NCBI RefSeq assembly: GCF_036246005.1
Contig: NZ_CP109171.1
Span: forward strand, 6,498,001 to 6,562,000
DNA from: Streptomyces sp. NBC_01723
Lineage (GTDB): Bacteria; Actinomycetota; Actinomycetes; Streptomycetales; Streptomycetaceae
Length of the DNA: 64,000 nucleotides
Direction: 5' to 3'
Shown: in pieces, positions 55,165 to 63,243 of the stretch
How the letters are laid out: every line of letters starts with the position of its first letter
Numbering within the stretch: position 1 is the stretch's first letter
Notes under the pieces: generated by a model
Seen by the model: the letters and a program-made list of their open reading frames with translations, nothing else
Told to the model about the DNA's origin: nothing
Databases searched by the model: none
Translations under genes and position numbers: made by a program

Positions 55165-55194
55165 TTGCCCGCCCGGCGCGCGGCCGCCTAGCGT
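55165..55194 (+). promoter_or_regulatory. promoter of the resistance leader transcript
   Basis: TTGCCC at 55165-55170 and TAGCGT at 55189-55194 with an 18-bp spacer fit a housekeeping-type Streptomyces promoter. The start of transcription is predicted at about 55201-55202, that is, on the GTG of the leader peptide, which makes that peptide leaderless. Confidence 0.6.
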
Positions 55195-55201
55195 CACCTG
55201 C

Positions 55202-55315
55202 GTGGCAGCTTTCAACGCGATCTTCAACTCCGGTCTCGGCCGGGGCTGCACGTACTCCATCAGGATGCGTCGTGGCCCCGGAGCCCTGACCGGCCCGGGG
55301 TCCCCCCGCCGCTGA
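55202..55315 (+). CDS. 37-residue leader peptide of the lrm-type methyltransferase gene
   Basis: The peptide begins GTG and reads MAAFNAIFNSGLGRGC..., with the basic run Ile-Arg-Met-Arg-Arg at residues 20-24 and a Gly/Pro/Arg tail before TGA. It has no ribosome site and seems to start at the 5' end of the transcript. Erm genes are often controlled by such peptides, in which a macrolide-bound ribosome stalls at Arg-X-Arg type or hydrophobic motifs. The frame is open 75 bp further upstream, but that part lies before the promoter. Function is inferred from position and motif. Confidence 0.7.
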   Translation: MAAFNAIFNSGLGRGCTYSIRMRRGPGALTGPGSPRR

Positions 55316-55440
55316 GGCACGTCACGCGCTGACGCACGTCTCCCACCCGCGGCGGGGCTGAGCCTCCGCGATCTCCTTTCGCCTTCGTCTTCCGGTCGGG
55401 GCCTTCGGCTGCCCTTTTCCCCTCCACGGAAGACAAAGGA
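55304..55440 (+). promoter_or_regulatory. candidate translational attenuator of lrm, with Shine-Dalgarno sequestration
   Basis: Stem A pairs CCCCGCCGC (55304-55312, over the end of the leader peptide) with GCGGCGGGG (55349-55357). Stem B pairs GTCTTCC (55387-55393) with GGAAGAC (55428-55434), and TCCTTT (55374-55379) with AAAGGA (55435-55440), which is the ribosome-binding site of the methyltransferase gene. Thus the site would be closed unless the RNA refolds. How ribosome stalling would open stem B was not worked out. Confidence 0.6.
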
Positions 55441-55449
55441 CCGCAGGCC

Positions 55450-56229
55450 ATGGCCCGCCCCACCCAGCGTGCCCGCACGCTCTCGCAGAACTTCCTCGCC
55501 GACCGCGCCACCGCCGACCGTGTCGCCCGGCTCGCCGCGCCCGACAGCCGGCACCCTCCGCTCCTGCTCGAAGTGGGCGCCGGTCAGGGCGCCCTCACCG
55601 AGCCGCTGGCCCGCCGCAGCCGGGAACTGCGCGCCTACGAGATCGATCCCCGGCTCCTGCCGGGGCTCCGCGCCCGTTTCGCGCACACCCCCCACGTCCG
55701 CGTCGTCGCCGGTGACTTCCTCGCCGCGCGGCCGCCGCGCACCCCGTTCGCCGTCGCCGGGAACGTGCCCTTCTCGCGCACCGCGGACATCGTGGACTGG
55801 TGCCTCACGGCTCCCGCGCTCACCCACGCCACCTTGATCACGCAGCTGGAGTACGCCCGCAAACGCACCGGTGACTACGGTCGCTGGACGCTGCTGACGG
55901 TCCGGACCTGGCCGTGCCACGAGTGGCGCCTGGTGGGCAGGGTGGGCCGGTACCGCTTCCGCCCGGCGCCGCGCGTCGACGCCGGGATCCTCCGCCTCGA
56001 ACGCCGCCCCACCCCGCTGCTCACCGGCGCCGCCCGCCGGAGCTGGGACGACCTGGTCGAGCTGGGCTTCTCGGGGGTCGGCGGCTCGCTGCACGCGTCC
56101 CTGCGGCGGGCCCGCCCGGCCCGGCGCGTGGACGCCGCGTTCCGGGCAGCACGGCTCGACCCGCGCGTGCTGGTGGGCGAGGTCCCGCCCGCGGCGTGGC
56201 TGCGGCTGCACGAGGTGCTGGCGCCGTGA
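55450..56229 (+). CDS. lrm: Erm-family 23S rRNA adenine N6-methyltransferase, Lrm/Erm(O)-like
   Basis: The protein has 259 residues. It opens [23 protein letters not shown], typical of Erm/KsgA enzymes; the SAM site is [15 protein letters not shown], followed by YEIDPRL and VVAGDFL; the catalytic motif IV is [10 protein letters not shown] (N-x-P-F). Erm enzymes methylate A2058 of 23S rRNA and block macrolide, lincosamide and streptogramin B binding. A glycosyltransferase gene of the mgt type lies 59 bp downstream, the same pair known as lrm-mgt in S. lividans. Whether it mono- or dimethylates cannot be told here. Confidence 0.9.
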   Translation: MARPTQRARTLSQNFLADRATADRVARLAAPDSRHPPLLLEVGAGQGALTEPLARRSRELRAYEIDPRLLPGLRARFAHTPHVRVVAGDFLAARPPRTPFAVAGNVPFSRTADIVDWCLTAPALTHATLITQLEYARKRTGDYGRWTLLTVRTWPCHEWRLVGRVGRYRFRPAPRVDAGILRLERRPTPLLTGAARRSWDDLVELGFSGVGGSLHASLRRARPARRVDAAFRAARLDPRVLVGEVPPAAWLRLHEVLAP

Positions 56230-56252
56230 TCCGGAAAGATGCGCCCCAGAGC

Positions 56253-56282
56253 TTGCACGAGACGTCTCGTCTCGCGTACGGT
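56253..56282 (+). promoter_or_regulatory. promoter of mgt with 14-bp palindrome in the spacer
   Basis: TTGCAC at 56253-56258 and TACGGT at 56277-56282 are 18 bp apart, and the ATG lies 6 bp after the -10 box, so the message should be leaderless. ACGAGACGTCTCGT at 56257-56270 is a perfect palindrome overlapping the -35 box and spacer, the typical place for a TetR-type repressor site. Confidence 0.6.
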
Positions 56283-56288
56283 CGGCGC

Positions 56289-57491
56289 ATGACCAGTCCC
56301 GCGCACATCGCCATGTTCTCCATCGCCGCCCACGGCCACGTGAACCCCAGCCTGGAGGTGATCCGCGAGCTCGTCGCGCGAGGGCACCGGGTGACGTACG
56401 CGATCCCGCCGCTCCTCGCGGGGAAGGTCGCCGAGGCGGGGGCCGAACCCAAGCTCTGGGACAGCACGCTGCCCGGCCCCGACGCCGACCCGGAGGCATG
56501 GGGGAGCACCCTGCTGGACAACGTGGAGCCGTTCCTGGACGACGCCATCCAGTCGCTCCCACAGCTCGCCGAGGCGTACGAGGGCGACGAACCGGACCTC
56601 GTCCTGCACGACATCGCCTCCTACACGGCCCGCGTCCTCGGCCACCGCTGGGACGTGCCGGTGGTCTCCCTGTCGCCCTGCATGGTCGCCTGGGAGGGGT
56701 ACGAGCAGGAGGTCGCCGAGCCGATGTGGGAGGAGCCGCTGAAGACCGAGCGCGGCCAGGCGTACTACGCCCGCTTCCGGGCCTGGCTGGAGGAGAACGG
56801 GATCACCACTCACCCCGACCCCTTCGTCGGCCGCCCCGAGCGCTCCCTGGTGCTGATCCCCAAGGCCCTCCAGCCCAACGCCGAGCGGGTCGACGAGACG
56901 ACGTACACCTTCGTCGGCGCCTGCCAGGGCGACCGGACCGCCGAGGGCGACTGGACGCGCCCCGAGAGCGCGGAGAAGGTCGTGCTGGTCTCCCTCGGGT
57001 CCGCCTTCACCAAGCAGCCCGGTTTCTACCGGGAGTGCGTCAAGGCCTTCGGTGAGCTGCCCGGCTGGCACACGGTGCTCCAGATCGGCCGGCACGTCGA
57101 CCCGGCCGAGCTGGGCGAGGTGCCGGACCACGTGGAAGTGCGGACCTGGGTACCGCAGTTGGCGGTCCTCCAGCAGGCCGACCTGTTCGTCACCCACGCG
57201 GGCGCCGGCGGCAGCCAGGAGGGCCTGGCGACCGCCACGCCGATGATCGCCGTACCGCAGGCCGCGGACCAGTTCGGCAACGCCGGCATGCTCCAGGGGC
57301 TCGGTGTCGCCCGGCAGCTCGACACCGAGGAGGCCACCGCCGAAGCGCTGCGCACCGCCGCCCTCGCCCTGGTCGACGACCCTGAGGTGGCCCGGCGCCT
57401 CAAGGAGATCCAGGGCGGGATGGCCCACGAGGGCGGCACCCGGCGGGCCGCCGACCTGATCGAGGAGCGACTGGCCGCCGCCAGGGCCTGA
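56289..57491 (+). CDS. mgt: macrolide glycosyltransferase (GT1 family, Mgt/OleD-like)
   Basis: The protein has 400 residues. The start [20 protein letters not shown] (with the catalytic His in AAHGH) and the C-terminal nucleotide-sugar signature [27 protein letters not shown] ... [10 protein letters not shown] follow OleD and the S. lividans Mgt very closely. The enzyme inactivates macrolides by adding glucose from UDP-glucose to the desosamine 2'-OH. No Shine-Dalgarno sequence precedes the ATG; a separate leaderless promoter is proposed. It complements target protection by Lrm. Confidence 0.94.
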   Translation: MTSPAHIAMFSIAAHGHVNPSLEVIRELVARGHRVTYAIPPLLAGKVAEAGAEPKLWDSTLPGPDADPEAWGSTLLDNVEPFLDDAIQSLPQLAEAYEGDEPDLVLHDIASYTARVLGHRWDVPVVSLSPCMVAWEGYEQEVAEPMWEEPLKTERGQAYYARFRAWLEENGITTHPDPFVGRPERSLVLIPKALQPNAERVDETTYTFVGACQGDRTAEGDWTRPESAEKVVLVSLGSAFTKQPGFYRECVKAFGELPGWHTVLQIGRHVDPAELGEVPDHVEVRTWVPQLAVLQQADLFVTHAGAGGSQEGLATATPMIAVPQAADQFGNAGMLQGLGVARQLDTEEATAEALRTAALALVDDPEVARRLKEIQGGMAHEGGTRRAADLIEERLAAARA

Positions 57492-57510
57492 CCGGCACCC
57501 GGCACAGCAC

Positions 57511-57554
57511 GCCGCGGGCCCGCCGGTTCCTCTCGGAACCGGCGGGCCCGCGGC
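57511..57554. terminator. 20-bp-stem terminator between mgt and the MMPL gene
   Basis: The arms 57511-57530 and 57535-57554 are perfect complements across 20 bp with loop TCTC. It lies 19 bp after mgt and 14 bp after the convergent MMPL stop, so it should end transcription from both sides. Confidence 0.85.
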
Positions 57555-57568
57555 AGTGGTGGGGCCGC

Positions 57569-59836
57569 TCACACCCCCACCCGCTCACCCCGCTCCCCGC
57601 GCTCGCCCTCGTCGTCGCGGACCGCCGGCGCGATCGCCTCGGGCGCCTCGTCGTGGGTGAGGTCCGGCAGCCGGTGCAGCCACTTCGGCAGGTACCAGTT
57701 GCGCTCTCCGAGCAGGGACATCACGGCCGGCAGCAGGACACCGCGGATGATCGTCGCGTCGATCAGCACCGCCGCCGCCAGGCCCACGCCCATCTGCTTC
57801 ATGGACTGCATGGACAGCGTCCCGAAGATGGCGAACACCGCGACCATGATGACGGCCGCACTGGTGACGACCCCCGCCGTGGTGACCACCCCGTGCCGGA
57901 TCGCGTCCGCCGTGTTCCGCCCGCGCAGCCGCGCCTCACGGATCCGCGAGACCACGAACACGTGGTAGTCCATCGACAGGCCGAACAGGATCACGAAGAG
58001 GAACAGCGGCAGCCACGTGATGATGGCGCCCACACCCTCCGCGCCCACCAGCGACGCGCCCCAGCCGTGCTGGAAGACGGCGACCAGGATGCCGTAGGCG
58101 GCGCCCACCGACAGCAGGTTCAGCACGATCGAGGTGAGCGCGATCGTCAGTGAGCGGAAGGACAGCAGCATCAGCAGGAAGGCGAAGGCCACCACGAAGG
58201 CGAAGACCGGCAGGACCGAGCCGACCAACTGGTCGTTGAAGTCCTTCGACCCGGCGACCTGACCGGTGATCGGCGCCTCCACGCCGTCGACCTTGCCCAG
58301 CGTGGCCGGCCGCACCTCGTCCCGCAGCTTGTCGAGGCTCTCGCCCGCCTTGTCCTGGTCGGAGCCGCCGACCAGCGGGACGTAGACCAGGGCGACGTTC
58401 TGCTCGTCGTGCGTCGTGACGTCGACCGGGCCGCGTGAAACACCCGAACTCACGGCCCGCTCACGGAAGTCGGCGAGTGCGGCCCGCACCTCCGGCGCGT
58501 TGATGTCGTCGGCCTTCACGACCACCTCGGCCGGGTCCGACCCGCCGGGGAACGCCTCGTTGACCCGGTTGTACGTCTGCACGATCGGCAGCGAGTCGCC
58601 GAACTCCTGGTCCAGCGTGAGGTTCTCCGTCTTCATGCCGATCGCCGGGGCGGCCACGGCCAGCAGCGCGCCGGTCGCCACCACGGCGGCGAGCAGCGGC
58701 TTGGCCAGGACGCGGTTCAGGACCGCCGTCCAGAACCGGCTGCCCTCCGAGGCGCCGCCCTTGCGGCGCCGGCGCAGGAACGGCAGGCGGCCCTTCTCGA
58801 CCCGGTCGCCCAGCAGCGACAGCAGCGCGGGCAGCACCGTCACCGAGCCGACCATGGCGACCGCGACCACCATCAGCGAGGCCAGGCCCATCGCCTCGAA
58901 CTCGGCGATGCCCGTGAACAGCATGCCCGCCATGGCCACGCACACCGTGACACCGGAGACGACGATCGCCCGGCCGCTGGTGGCGGCGGCGATCCTGAGC
59001 GCGGTCTGCGCGTCCCGGCCCGCGGCGCGCTCCTCGCGCTCACGGCGCAGGTAGAACAGGCAGTAGTCGACGCCGACGGCCAGACCGACCAGCAGCATCA
59101 CGGAGTTGGCGGTCTCGCTCATCGGCTGGAAGTGGCTCACCAGGGCCATCAGACCCATCGTCGCGATGATCGCGGTGATCGCCAGCGCCACCGGTACCAG
59201 CGCCGCCACCAGCGCCCCGAACGCGACCAGCAGGATGCCGAGCGCCACCGGCACCGCCGAGTACTCGGCCTTCTTGAAGTCGTCGCCGAACGCGTCGTCG
59301 AACGTCTTCATCATGCTGGCGCCGCCGATCTCCTCGATCCGCAGCGACTCGTGCTCCTTCTGGACGTCCGCGACGGCGTTCAGCACCGGCTCGACCCGGT
59401 CGCCCGCCGTGTCCGCCTCGCCGCGCATGTCGAACCGCACCAGCGCGCTGCGGCCGTCCTTCGAAATCGTCTTGGCCTCGTACGGGGAGGTCACCCCCGT
59501 GACCTGGCCGGTCCCCTCCACCGCCGTGACGACCGCGGTGACCGCGGCCCGGAAGTCGGCGTCCGTCGCCTTGAGGCCGCCGTCCTTCGCCTGGACGAGG
59601 ACGGACTCACCGGCCGGCTCCTCGATCCCGGCATCCTCGACGATCTGCGCGGCGGTGTGCGTCTCGCCGCCCATCTGGTCGCTGTCCTTGACGTCGACCC
59701 GGCCGGCCGCCGACCCGAGCCCCATCGCGAGGACGACGAACAGCACCCAGATGCCGACGGCGGCCCATCGGTGTCTGGCGCTCCAGCCGCCGGCCCGCGC
59801 GGCTATGCCCCGCACCCGTGTGTCTCGGTTCCGCAT
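57569..59836 (-). CDS. MMPL-family (RND superfamily) membrane transporter
   Basis: The protein has 755 residues from the ATG at 59836 (MRNRDTRVRG); an ATG at 59854 is also possible. The architecture is one N-terminal helix, an extracellular domain, five helices, then a repeat of the same, 11-12 in total. Conserved segments are SVMLLVGLAVGVDYCLFYLRREREERAAG and VILFGLSMDYHVFVVSRIREA, with the Asp-Tyr pairs of proton relay. Actinobacterial MMPL proteins export lipids or drugs. It is adjacent to the resistance genes but convergent and probably independent. Confidence 0.92.
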   Translation of the reverse strand: MRNRDTRVRGIAARAGGWSARHRWAAVGIWVLFVVLAMGLGSAAGRVDVKDSDQMGGETHTAAQIVEDAGIEEPAGESVLVQAKDGGLKATDADFRAAVTAVVTAVEGTGQVTGVTSPYEAKTISKDGRSALVRFDMRGEADTAGDRVEPVLNAVADVQKEHESLRIEEIGGASMMKTFDDAFGDDFKKAEYSAVPVALGILLVAFGALVAALVPVALAITAIIATMGLMALVSHFQPMSETANSVMLLVGLAVGVDYCLFYLRREREERAAGRDAQTALRIAAATSGRAIVVSGVTVCVAMAGMLFTGIAEFEAMGLASLMVVAVAMVGSVTVLPALLSLLGDRVEKGRLPFLRRRRKGGASEGSRFWTAVLNRVLAKPLLAAVVATGALLAVAAPAIGMKTENLTLDQEFGDSLPIVQTYNRVNEAFPGGSDPAEVVVKADDINAPEVRAALADFRERAVSSGVSRGPVDVTTHDEQNVALVYVPLVGGSDQDKAGESLDKLRDEVRPATLGKVDGVEAPITGQVAGSKDFNDQLVGSVLPVFAFVVAFAFLLMLLSFRSLTIALTSIVLNLLSVGAAYGILVAVFQHGWGASLVGAEGVGAIITWLPLFLFVILFGLSMDYHVFVVSRIREARLRGRNTADAIRHGVVTTAGVVTSAAVIMVAVFAIFGTLSMQSMKQMGVGLAAAVLIDATIIRGVLLPAVMSLLGERNWYLPKWLHRLPDLTHDEAPEAIAPAVRDDEGERGERGERVGV

Positions 59837-60159
59837 GACCGGCCTGCCCCCCATTGAGCGGCGACGACCCCCTGCCGTCACCTTGCGCTTCGAAGGTATG
59901 GCCCGCGTAAGAACACCGCGTCGTGCTCCTTGGTGACGCACCCCGGCGACGGGTCATCCCTCCGTACCGCCGTGTCTCACCGCTGAGGAGGATTCCGGCC
60001 CCTTACATCTTTCGGGTCGCCGGGGTGCGGGCTCGGGGTGCGCCGGGGGCGCCGGTACCCTTTCGCAGGCTTGTTGTCTAAGTCACAGGTGCGTGTAGTG
60101 GTTGAACCACGCACACCGCATCGGAGAGAGTGGCGCGCACGTCCGCCGCCGTGCGGACC

Positions 60160-60196
60160 CGGCCGTCGTGCCCGCCCCCACGGGGCACGACGGCCG
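60160..60196. terminator. 14-bp hairpin just upstream of the DUF1697 gene
   Basis: CGGCCGTCGTGCCC (60160-60173) pairs with its exact complement at 60183-60196, loop of 9 nt, followed by TTCT. It ends 15 bp before the DUF1697 start. The 375-bp region to its left (59837-60211) holds no gene but contains a second hairpin GTGGTT-G-AACCAC at about 60100. It may end a small RNA, regulate the gene, or stop antisense transcripts. Confidence 0.6.
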
Positions 60197-60211
60197 TTCT
60201 AGGGTGTGCCC

Positions 60212-60760
60212 ATGACGACGATGTACGCGGCGCTGCTGCGCGGGGTCAATGTCGGCGGGGCGAGGAAGCTCCCGATGGGCGACCTGCGCGCGCTTCTGAC
60301 GGACCTCGGCCACGACGCCGTACGCACGTATCTGCAGAGCGGGCAGGCCGTCTTCGCCGCCGCGCACGGGGACGAGGATTCCCTGGCCGCCGAGTTGGCG
60401 GGGGCGATCGAGAAGCGCTTCGGCTTCGCGGTGGACGTGATCGTGCGCGACCACGCCTATCTGAAGGCCGTCGCCGAGGCGTGCCCCTTCCCGGCAGCCG
60501 AACTGGAGGCCAAGCAGTTGCACGTCACCTACTTCTCCGCCCCCGTGGACGCGGAGCGCTTCGCGCCGGTCGACGCGCCGGCCTTCCTCCCGGAGGAGTT
60601 CCGCCTCGGCGACCGCGCCCTGTACCTCTACGCGCCCGACGGTCTCGGCCGCTCCAAGCTCGCCGAGGCCCTCGCGCGTCCCCGCGTGAACAAGGGCGTG
60701 GTCGCGACCACCCGCAACTGGAACACCGTCGTCAGACTCGTGGAGATGACCGGCCCCTAG
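60212..60760 (+). CDS. DUF1697 protein
   Basis: The protein has 182 residues from the ATG at 60212 with AGGG in front. The DUF1697 opening MYAALLRGVNVGGARKLPMGDLRALL and YLQSGQAVF, then FLPEEFRLGDRALYLY and VNKGVVATTRNWNTVVRL, are all family marks. The fold is alpha/beta and the function is unknown. It is convergent with the chelatase gene. Confidence 0.88.
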   Translation: MTTMYAALLRGVNVGGARKLPMGDLRALLTDLGHDAVRTYLQSGQAVFAAAHGDEDSLAAELAGAIEKRFGFAVDVIVRDHAYLKAVAEACPFPAAELEAKQLHVTYFSAPVDAERFAPVDAPAFLPEEFRLGDRALYLYAPDGLGRSKLAEALARPRVNKGVVATTRNWNTVVRLVEMTGP

Positions 60761-60783
60761 AGGCGGGACTGCGCTCCCTCACG

Positions 60784-61521
60784 TCAGGCCCCGACCGCCG
60801 CCAGTACCGGGGTCCGCGCCGCGTCGTACCGCTCCAGCAGGACCCGCGCCACTTCCGGGGAGGGGCCGAGGACGTCCGCCAGTACGTCCGCCCCGGCCGC
60901 GCCCCGCGCGATCCGGTCCGGCAGGCGGCCGGGCGCGAGGACGTACGGGGCGACGGCGACGCGTGCGCAGTCCAGAGCGCGCAGCTCCCGCACGGCGTCC
61001 TCGGTGCGGGGGAGGGATGCGGAGGCGAACGCAGGCCGCACGGCGCACCAACCGGAACGCCGCCACTCCCGCGCGATTTCTGCGATCACTGCGATCGCCT
61101 CCGGGTCGGAGGACCCCGCCGAGGCCAGGACGACCCCGGTCGAGGACTTGTCGGCGGGCGTGAGGCCCGCCTCGTACAGCCGCCGCTCCAGCGCCGCCAG
61201 CAGCAGCGGCGAGGGGCCGAGCACGTCCGCCTGACGGATCCTGAGCCGCGGCGGGGCGTCCGCCAGGACCGCCGGGATGTCCGCCTTGGCGTGGAAGGCG
61301 CGGGTCAGCAGCAGCGGCAGCGCCACCACGTCCCGCACCCCCTCCGTCGCCAGGGATTCCAGCACGCCCGGCACGGAGGGCACGTTGAAGTCCAGGAAGC
61401 CCGTCTCCACCCGTACGTCGGGGCGCAGCGCCCTGACCCGGCGGACCAGGGCGTGCACGGTCGCGGCGTGCCGCGGGTCGCGGCTGCCGTGGGCGATGAC
61501 CAGAAGGACCGGTGCGGACAT
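60784..61521 (-). CDS. CbiX/SirB-like sirohydrochlorin chelatase family protein
   Basis: The protein has 245 residues from the ATG at 61521 with GAGG in front. The N-terminal LLVIAHGSRDPRHAATVHAL holds the active-site His typical of CbiX/SirB, and a second half has VVLASAGSSDPEAI and RVAVAPYVLAPGRL, so it is a two-repeat form. The likely reaction is iron insertion into sirohydrochlorin to make sirohaem, the cofactor of sulfite and nitrite reductases. It follows the sulfonate-type transporter genes by 8 bp, which supports a place in sulfur assimilation. Confidence 0.87.
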   Translation of the reverse strand: MSAPVLLVIAHGSRDPRHAATVHALVRRVRALRPDVRVETGFLDFNVPSVPGVLESLATEGVRDVVALPLLLTRAFHAKADIPAVLADAPPRLRIRQADVLGPSPLLLAALERRLYEAGLTPADKSSTGVVLASAGSSDPEAIAVIAEIAREWRRSGWCAVRPAFASASLPRTEDAVRELRALDCARVAVAPYVLAPGRLPDRIARGAAGADVLADVLGPSPEVARVLLERYDAARTPVLAAVGA

Positions 61522-61529
61522 GTCGTACC

Positions 61530-62426
61530 TCAGCTCTTCACCAGCAGGCCGCGGCTGCGCAGTACCCACCGCTCCAGCGGGCTGAAGATGAGCAGGTCGA
61601 TGGCGATGCCGACGATGAGGATGAGGAGGATGGCTTCGAAGACCATGGCCATGTCGCTGGCGTTGCGGCCGTTCTCCAGCAGCTGGCCCAGGCCCACCCC
61701 CAGGTCGGGGAAGGAGGCGATGATCTCGGCGGCCATCAGTGAGCGCCAGGAGAACGCCCAGCCCTGTTTGAGGCCGGCGACGTAGCCGGGCAGGGCGGCG
61801 GGAAGGACGATGTGCCAGGTGCCTTTCAGTCCGGTGGCGCCCAGGGTGCGGCCGGCGCGCAGGAAGAGGGGGGAGACCTGGTCGACGCCGGAGACGAGGC
61901 CGTTGGCGATGGAGGGGACGGCGCCGAGGAGGATGACGGCGTACATCATGGAGTTGTTCAGGCCCAGCCAGATGACGGCGGGGGGTACCCAGGCGACCGA
62001 GGGCAGGGACTGGAGGCCGGACAGGATGGGGCCGATGGCGGCGCGGACGACTTTGACCCGGGCGACCAGCAGCCCGAGGGGGGTGCCGATCACGAGGGCG
62101 AGCAGGAAGCCGGAGAGTCCGCGCGAGACGCTGGTCCAGATGTAGCCGAGCAGTTCGCCCTGGAGCCAGGCGTCCTGCGCCACCCGCCACACGTCTGCCG
62201 GGGCGGGCAGTTTGGTCGGGTCGTCGACGATCTTGAAGGAGACCAGGGCCTGCCAGATGGCGAGCACCAGCAGGACGGCGACGGCGGGCGGCAGGATCTT
62301 CTCCACGAAGGTCTGCCTGAAGGGGATCCGGGTCTTCTGCCGGGTCTCCAGGGCGTCGAGGCCCGCCTCCAGACCGGCGAGATCTCCCGCGTCCTTGGCG
62401 GGCGTGGTGGTCTCAGTGCTGGCCAT
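61530..62426 (-). CDS. ssuC: ABC transporter permease, sulfonate/nitrate/taurine type
   Basis: The protein has 298 residues from the ATG at 62426 (MASTETTTPAKD) with GGGGAG upstream. After a soluble N-terminal region of 50 residues come about six membrane segments. The EAA loop is AGRTLGATGLKGTWHIVLPAALPGYVAGL. It overlaps the ATPase gene by 14 bp. The SsuC/TauC/NrtB family transports sulfonates, taurine or nitrate; the chelatase neighbour favours sulfur. Confidence 0.85.
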   Translation of the reverse strand: MASTETTTPAKDAGDLAGLEAGLDALETRQKTRIPFRQTFVEKILPPAVAVLLVLAIWQALVSFKIVDDPTKLPAPADVWRVAQDAWLQGELLGYIWTSVSRGLSGFLLALVIGTPLGLLVARVKVVRAAIGPILSGLQSLPSVAWVPPAVIWLGLNNSMMYAVILLGAVPSIANGLVSGVDQVSPLFLRAGRTLGATGLKGTWHIVLPAALPGYVAGLKQGWAFSWRSLMAAEIIASFPDLGVGLGQLLENGRNASDMAMVFEAILLILIVGIAIDLLIFSPLERWVLRSRGLLVKS

Positions 62427-63207
62427 GACGGCGGATCTCCCCACGCAGTTCTTCGGTGATCTCGACGGAGAGTTCCGCCACGGCGGTGTCCTCGATGCGG
62501 CGCGGCTGCGGAAGGCCGACCGTCCACTGGCGGGCGATGCGCCCGGGGCGGGAGGACAGCAGCACCACGCGTTCGGCGAGGCGGACGGCCTCGCGCACGT
62601 TGTGGGTGACGAACAGGACGGACAGCTGGGTCTCGCGCCAGATGCGGGTCAGTTCGTCGTGCAGTACGTCGCGGGTGATGGCGTCGAGTGCCGCGAACGG
62701 CTCGTCCATCAGCAGCAGTTTGCTCTCCTGGGCGAGCGCCCGGGCGAGCGCGACGCGCTGGCGCATGCCGCCGGACAGTTCGTGCACCCGCTTGCCGTGC
62801 GCGCCCTTGAGCCGGACGAGTTCGAGCAGCTCCTCCGCCTTGTCACGGCGCTCTGTCTTGGGCACGCCGCGCAGTTTGAGGGCGAGTTCGATGTTCTTGC
62901 CCGCGGTGAGCCAGGGGAAGAGGGCGTGCTCCTGGAACATGAGGGCGGGGCGTCCGTCGGTGGTGATCTCGCCGGTGCTGGGCCGGTCCAGGCCCGCCAC
63001 CAGGTTGAGCAGCGTGGACTTGCCGCAGCCGGAGGCCCCCAGGAGGGTGACGAACTCGCCGGGCGCGACATCGAGGGTGATGTCGTCCAGCACGAGCTGC
63101 TGCCCGGCGGGGCCCGCGAACGACTTCGAGACATGCTCGATACGGGCGGCGTGGACGGCCGACTCGGTGCCGTCGGCGGCCTTGGCGAGGGTCGTGGTCG
63201 TGGCCAT
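62413..63207 (-). CDS. ssuB: ABC transporter ATP-binding protein, sulfonate/nitrate/taurine type
   Basis: The protein has 264 residues from the ATG at 63207, placed behind AGGAGG; the upstream GTG at 63216 would be inside that box. Walker A is GASGCGKST, the signature is LSGGMRQR, Walker B is LLMDEPFAALD, and the switch His is in FVTHNVREA. It energises the SsuC permease. Confidence 0.88.
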   Translation of the reverse strand: MATTTTLAKAADGTESAVHAARIEHVSKSFAGPAGQQLVLDDITLDVAPGEFVTLLGASGCGKSTLLNLVAGLDRPSTGEITTDGRPALMFQEHALFPWLTAGKNIELALKLRGVPKTERRDKAEELLELVRLKGAHGKRVHELSGGMRQRVALARALAQESKLLLMDEPFAALDAITRDVLHDELTRIWRETQLSVLFVTHNVREAVRLAERVVLLSSRPGRIARQWTVGLPQPRRIEDTAVAELSVEITEELRGEIRRHGQH

Positions 63208-63243
63208 GGTCGTCACCTCCTGGGGAACGGTCGGATCCGGGCT

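Noticed and set aside
55127..55201. Upstream extension of the leader peptide frame
   Set aside because: It lies before the predicted promoter and transcript start, so it would not be transcribed.
57511..57554. Long inverted repeat considered as an insertion-element end
   Set aside because: It has a 4-nt loop and lies exactly between convergent stop codons, so a terminator explains it fully.
57569..59836. MMPL transporter considered as part of the macrolide-resistance locus
   Set aside because: It is convergent, beyond a strong terminator, and MMPL proteins are not typical macrolide exporters; no shared regulatory site was found.
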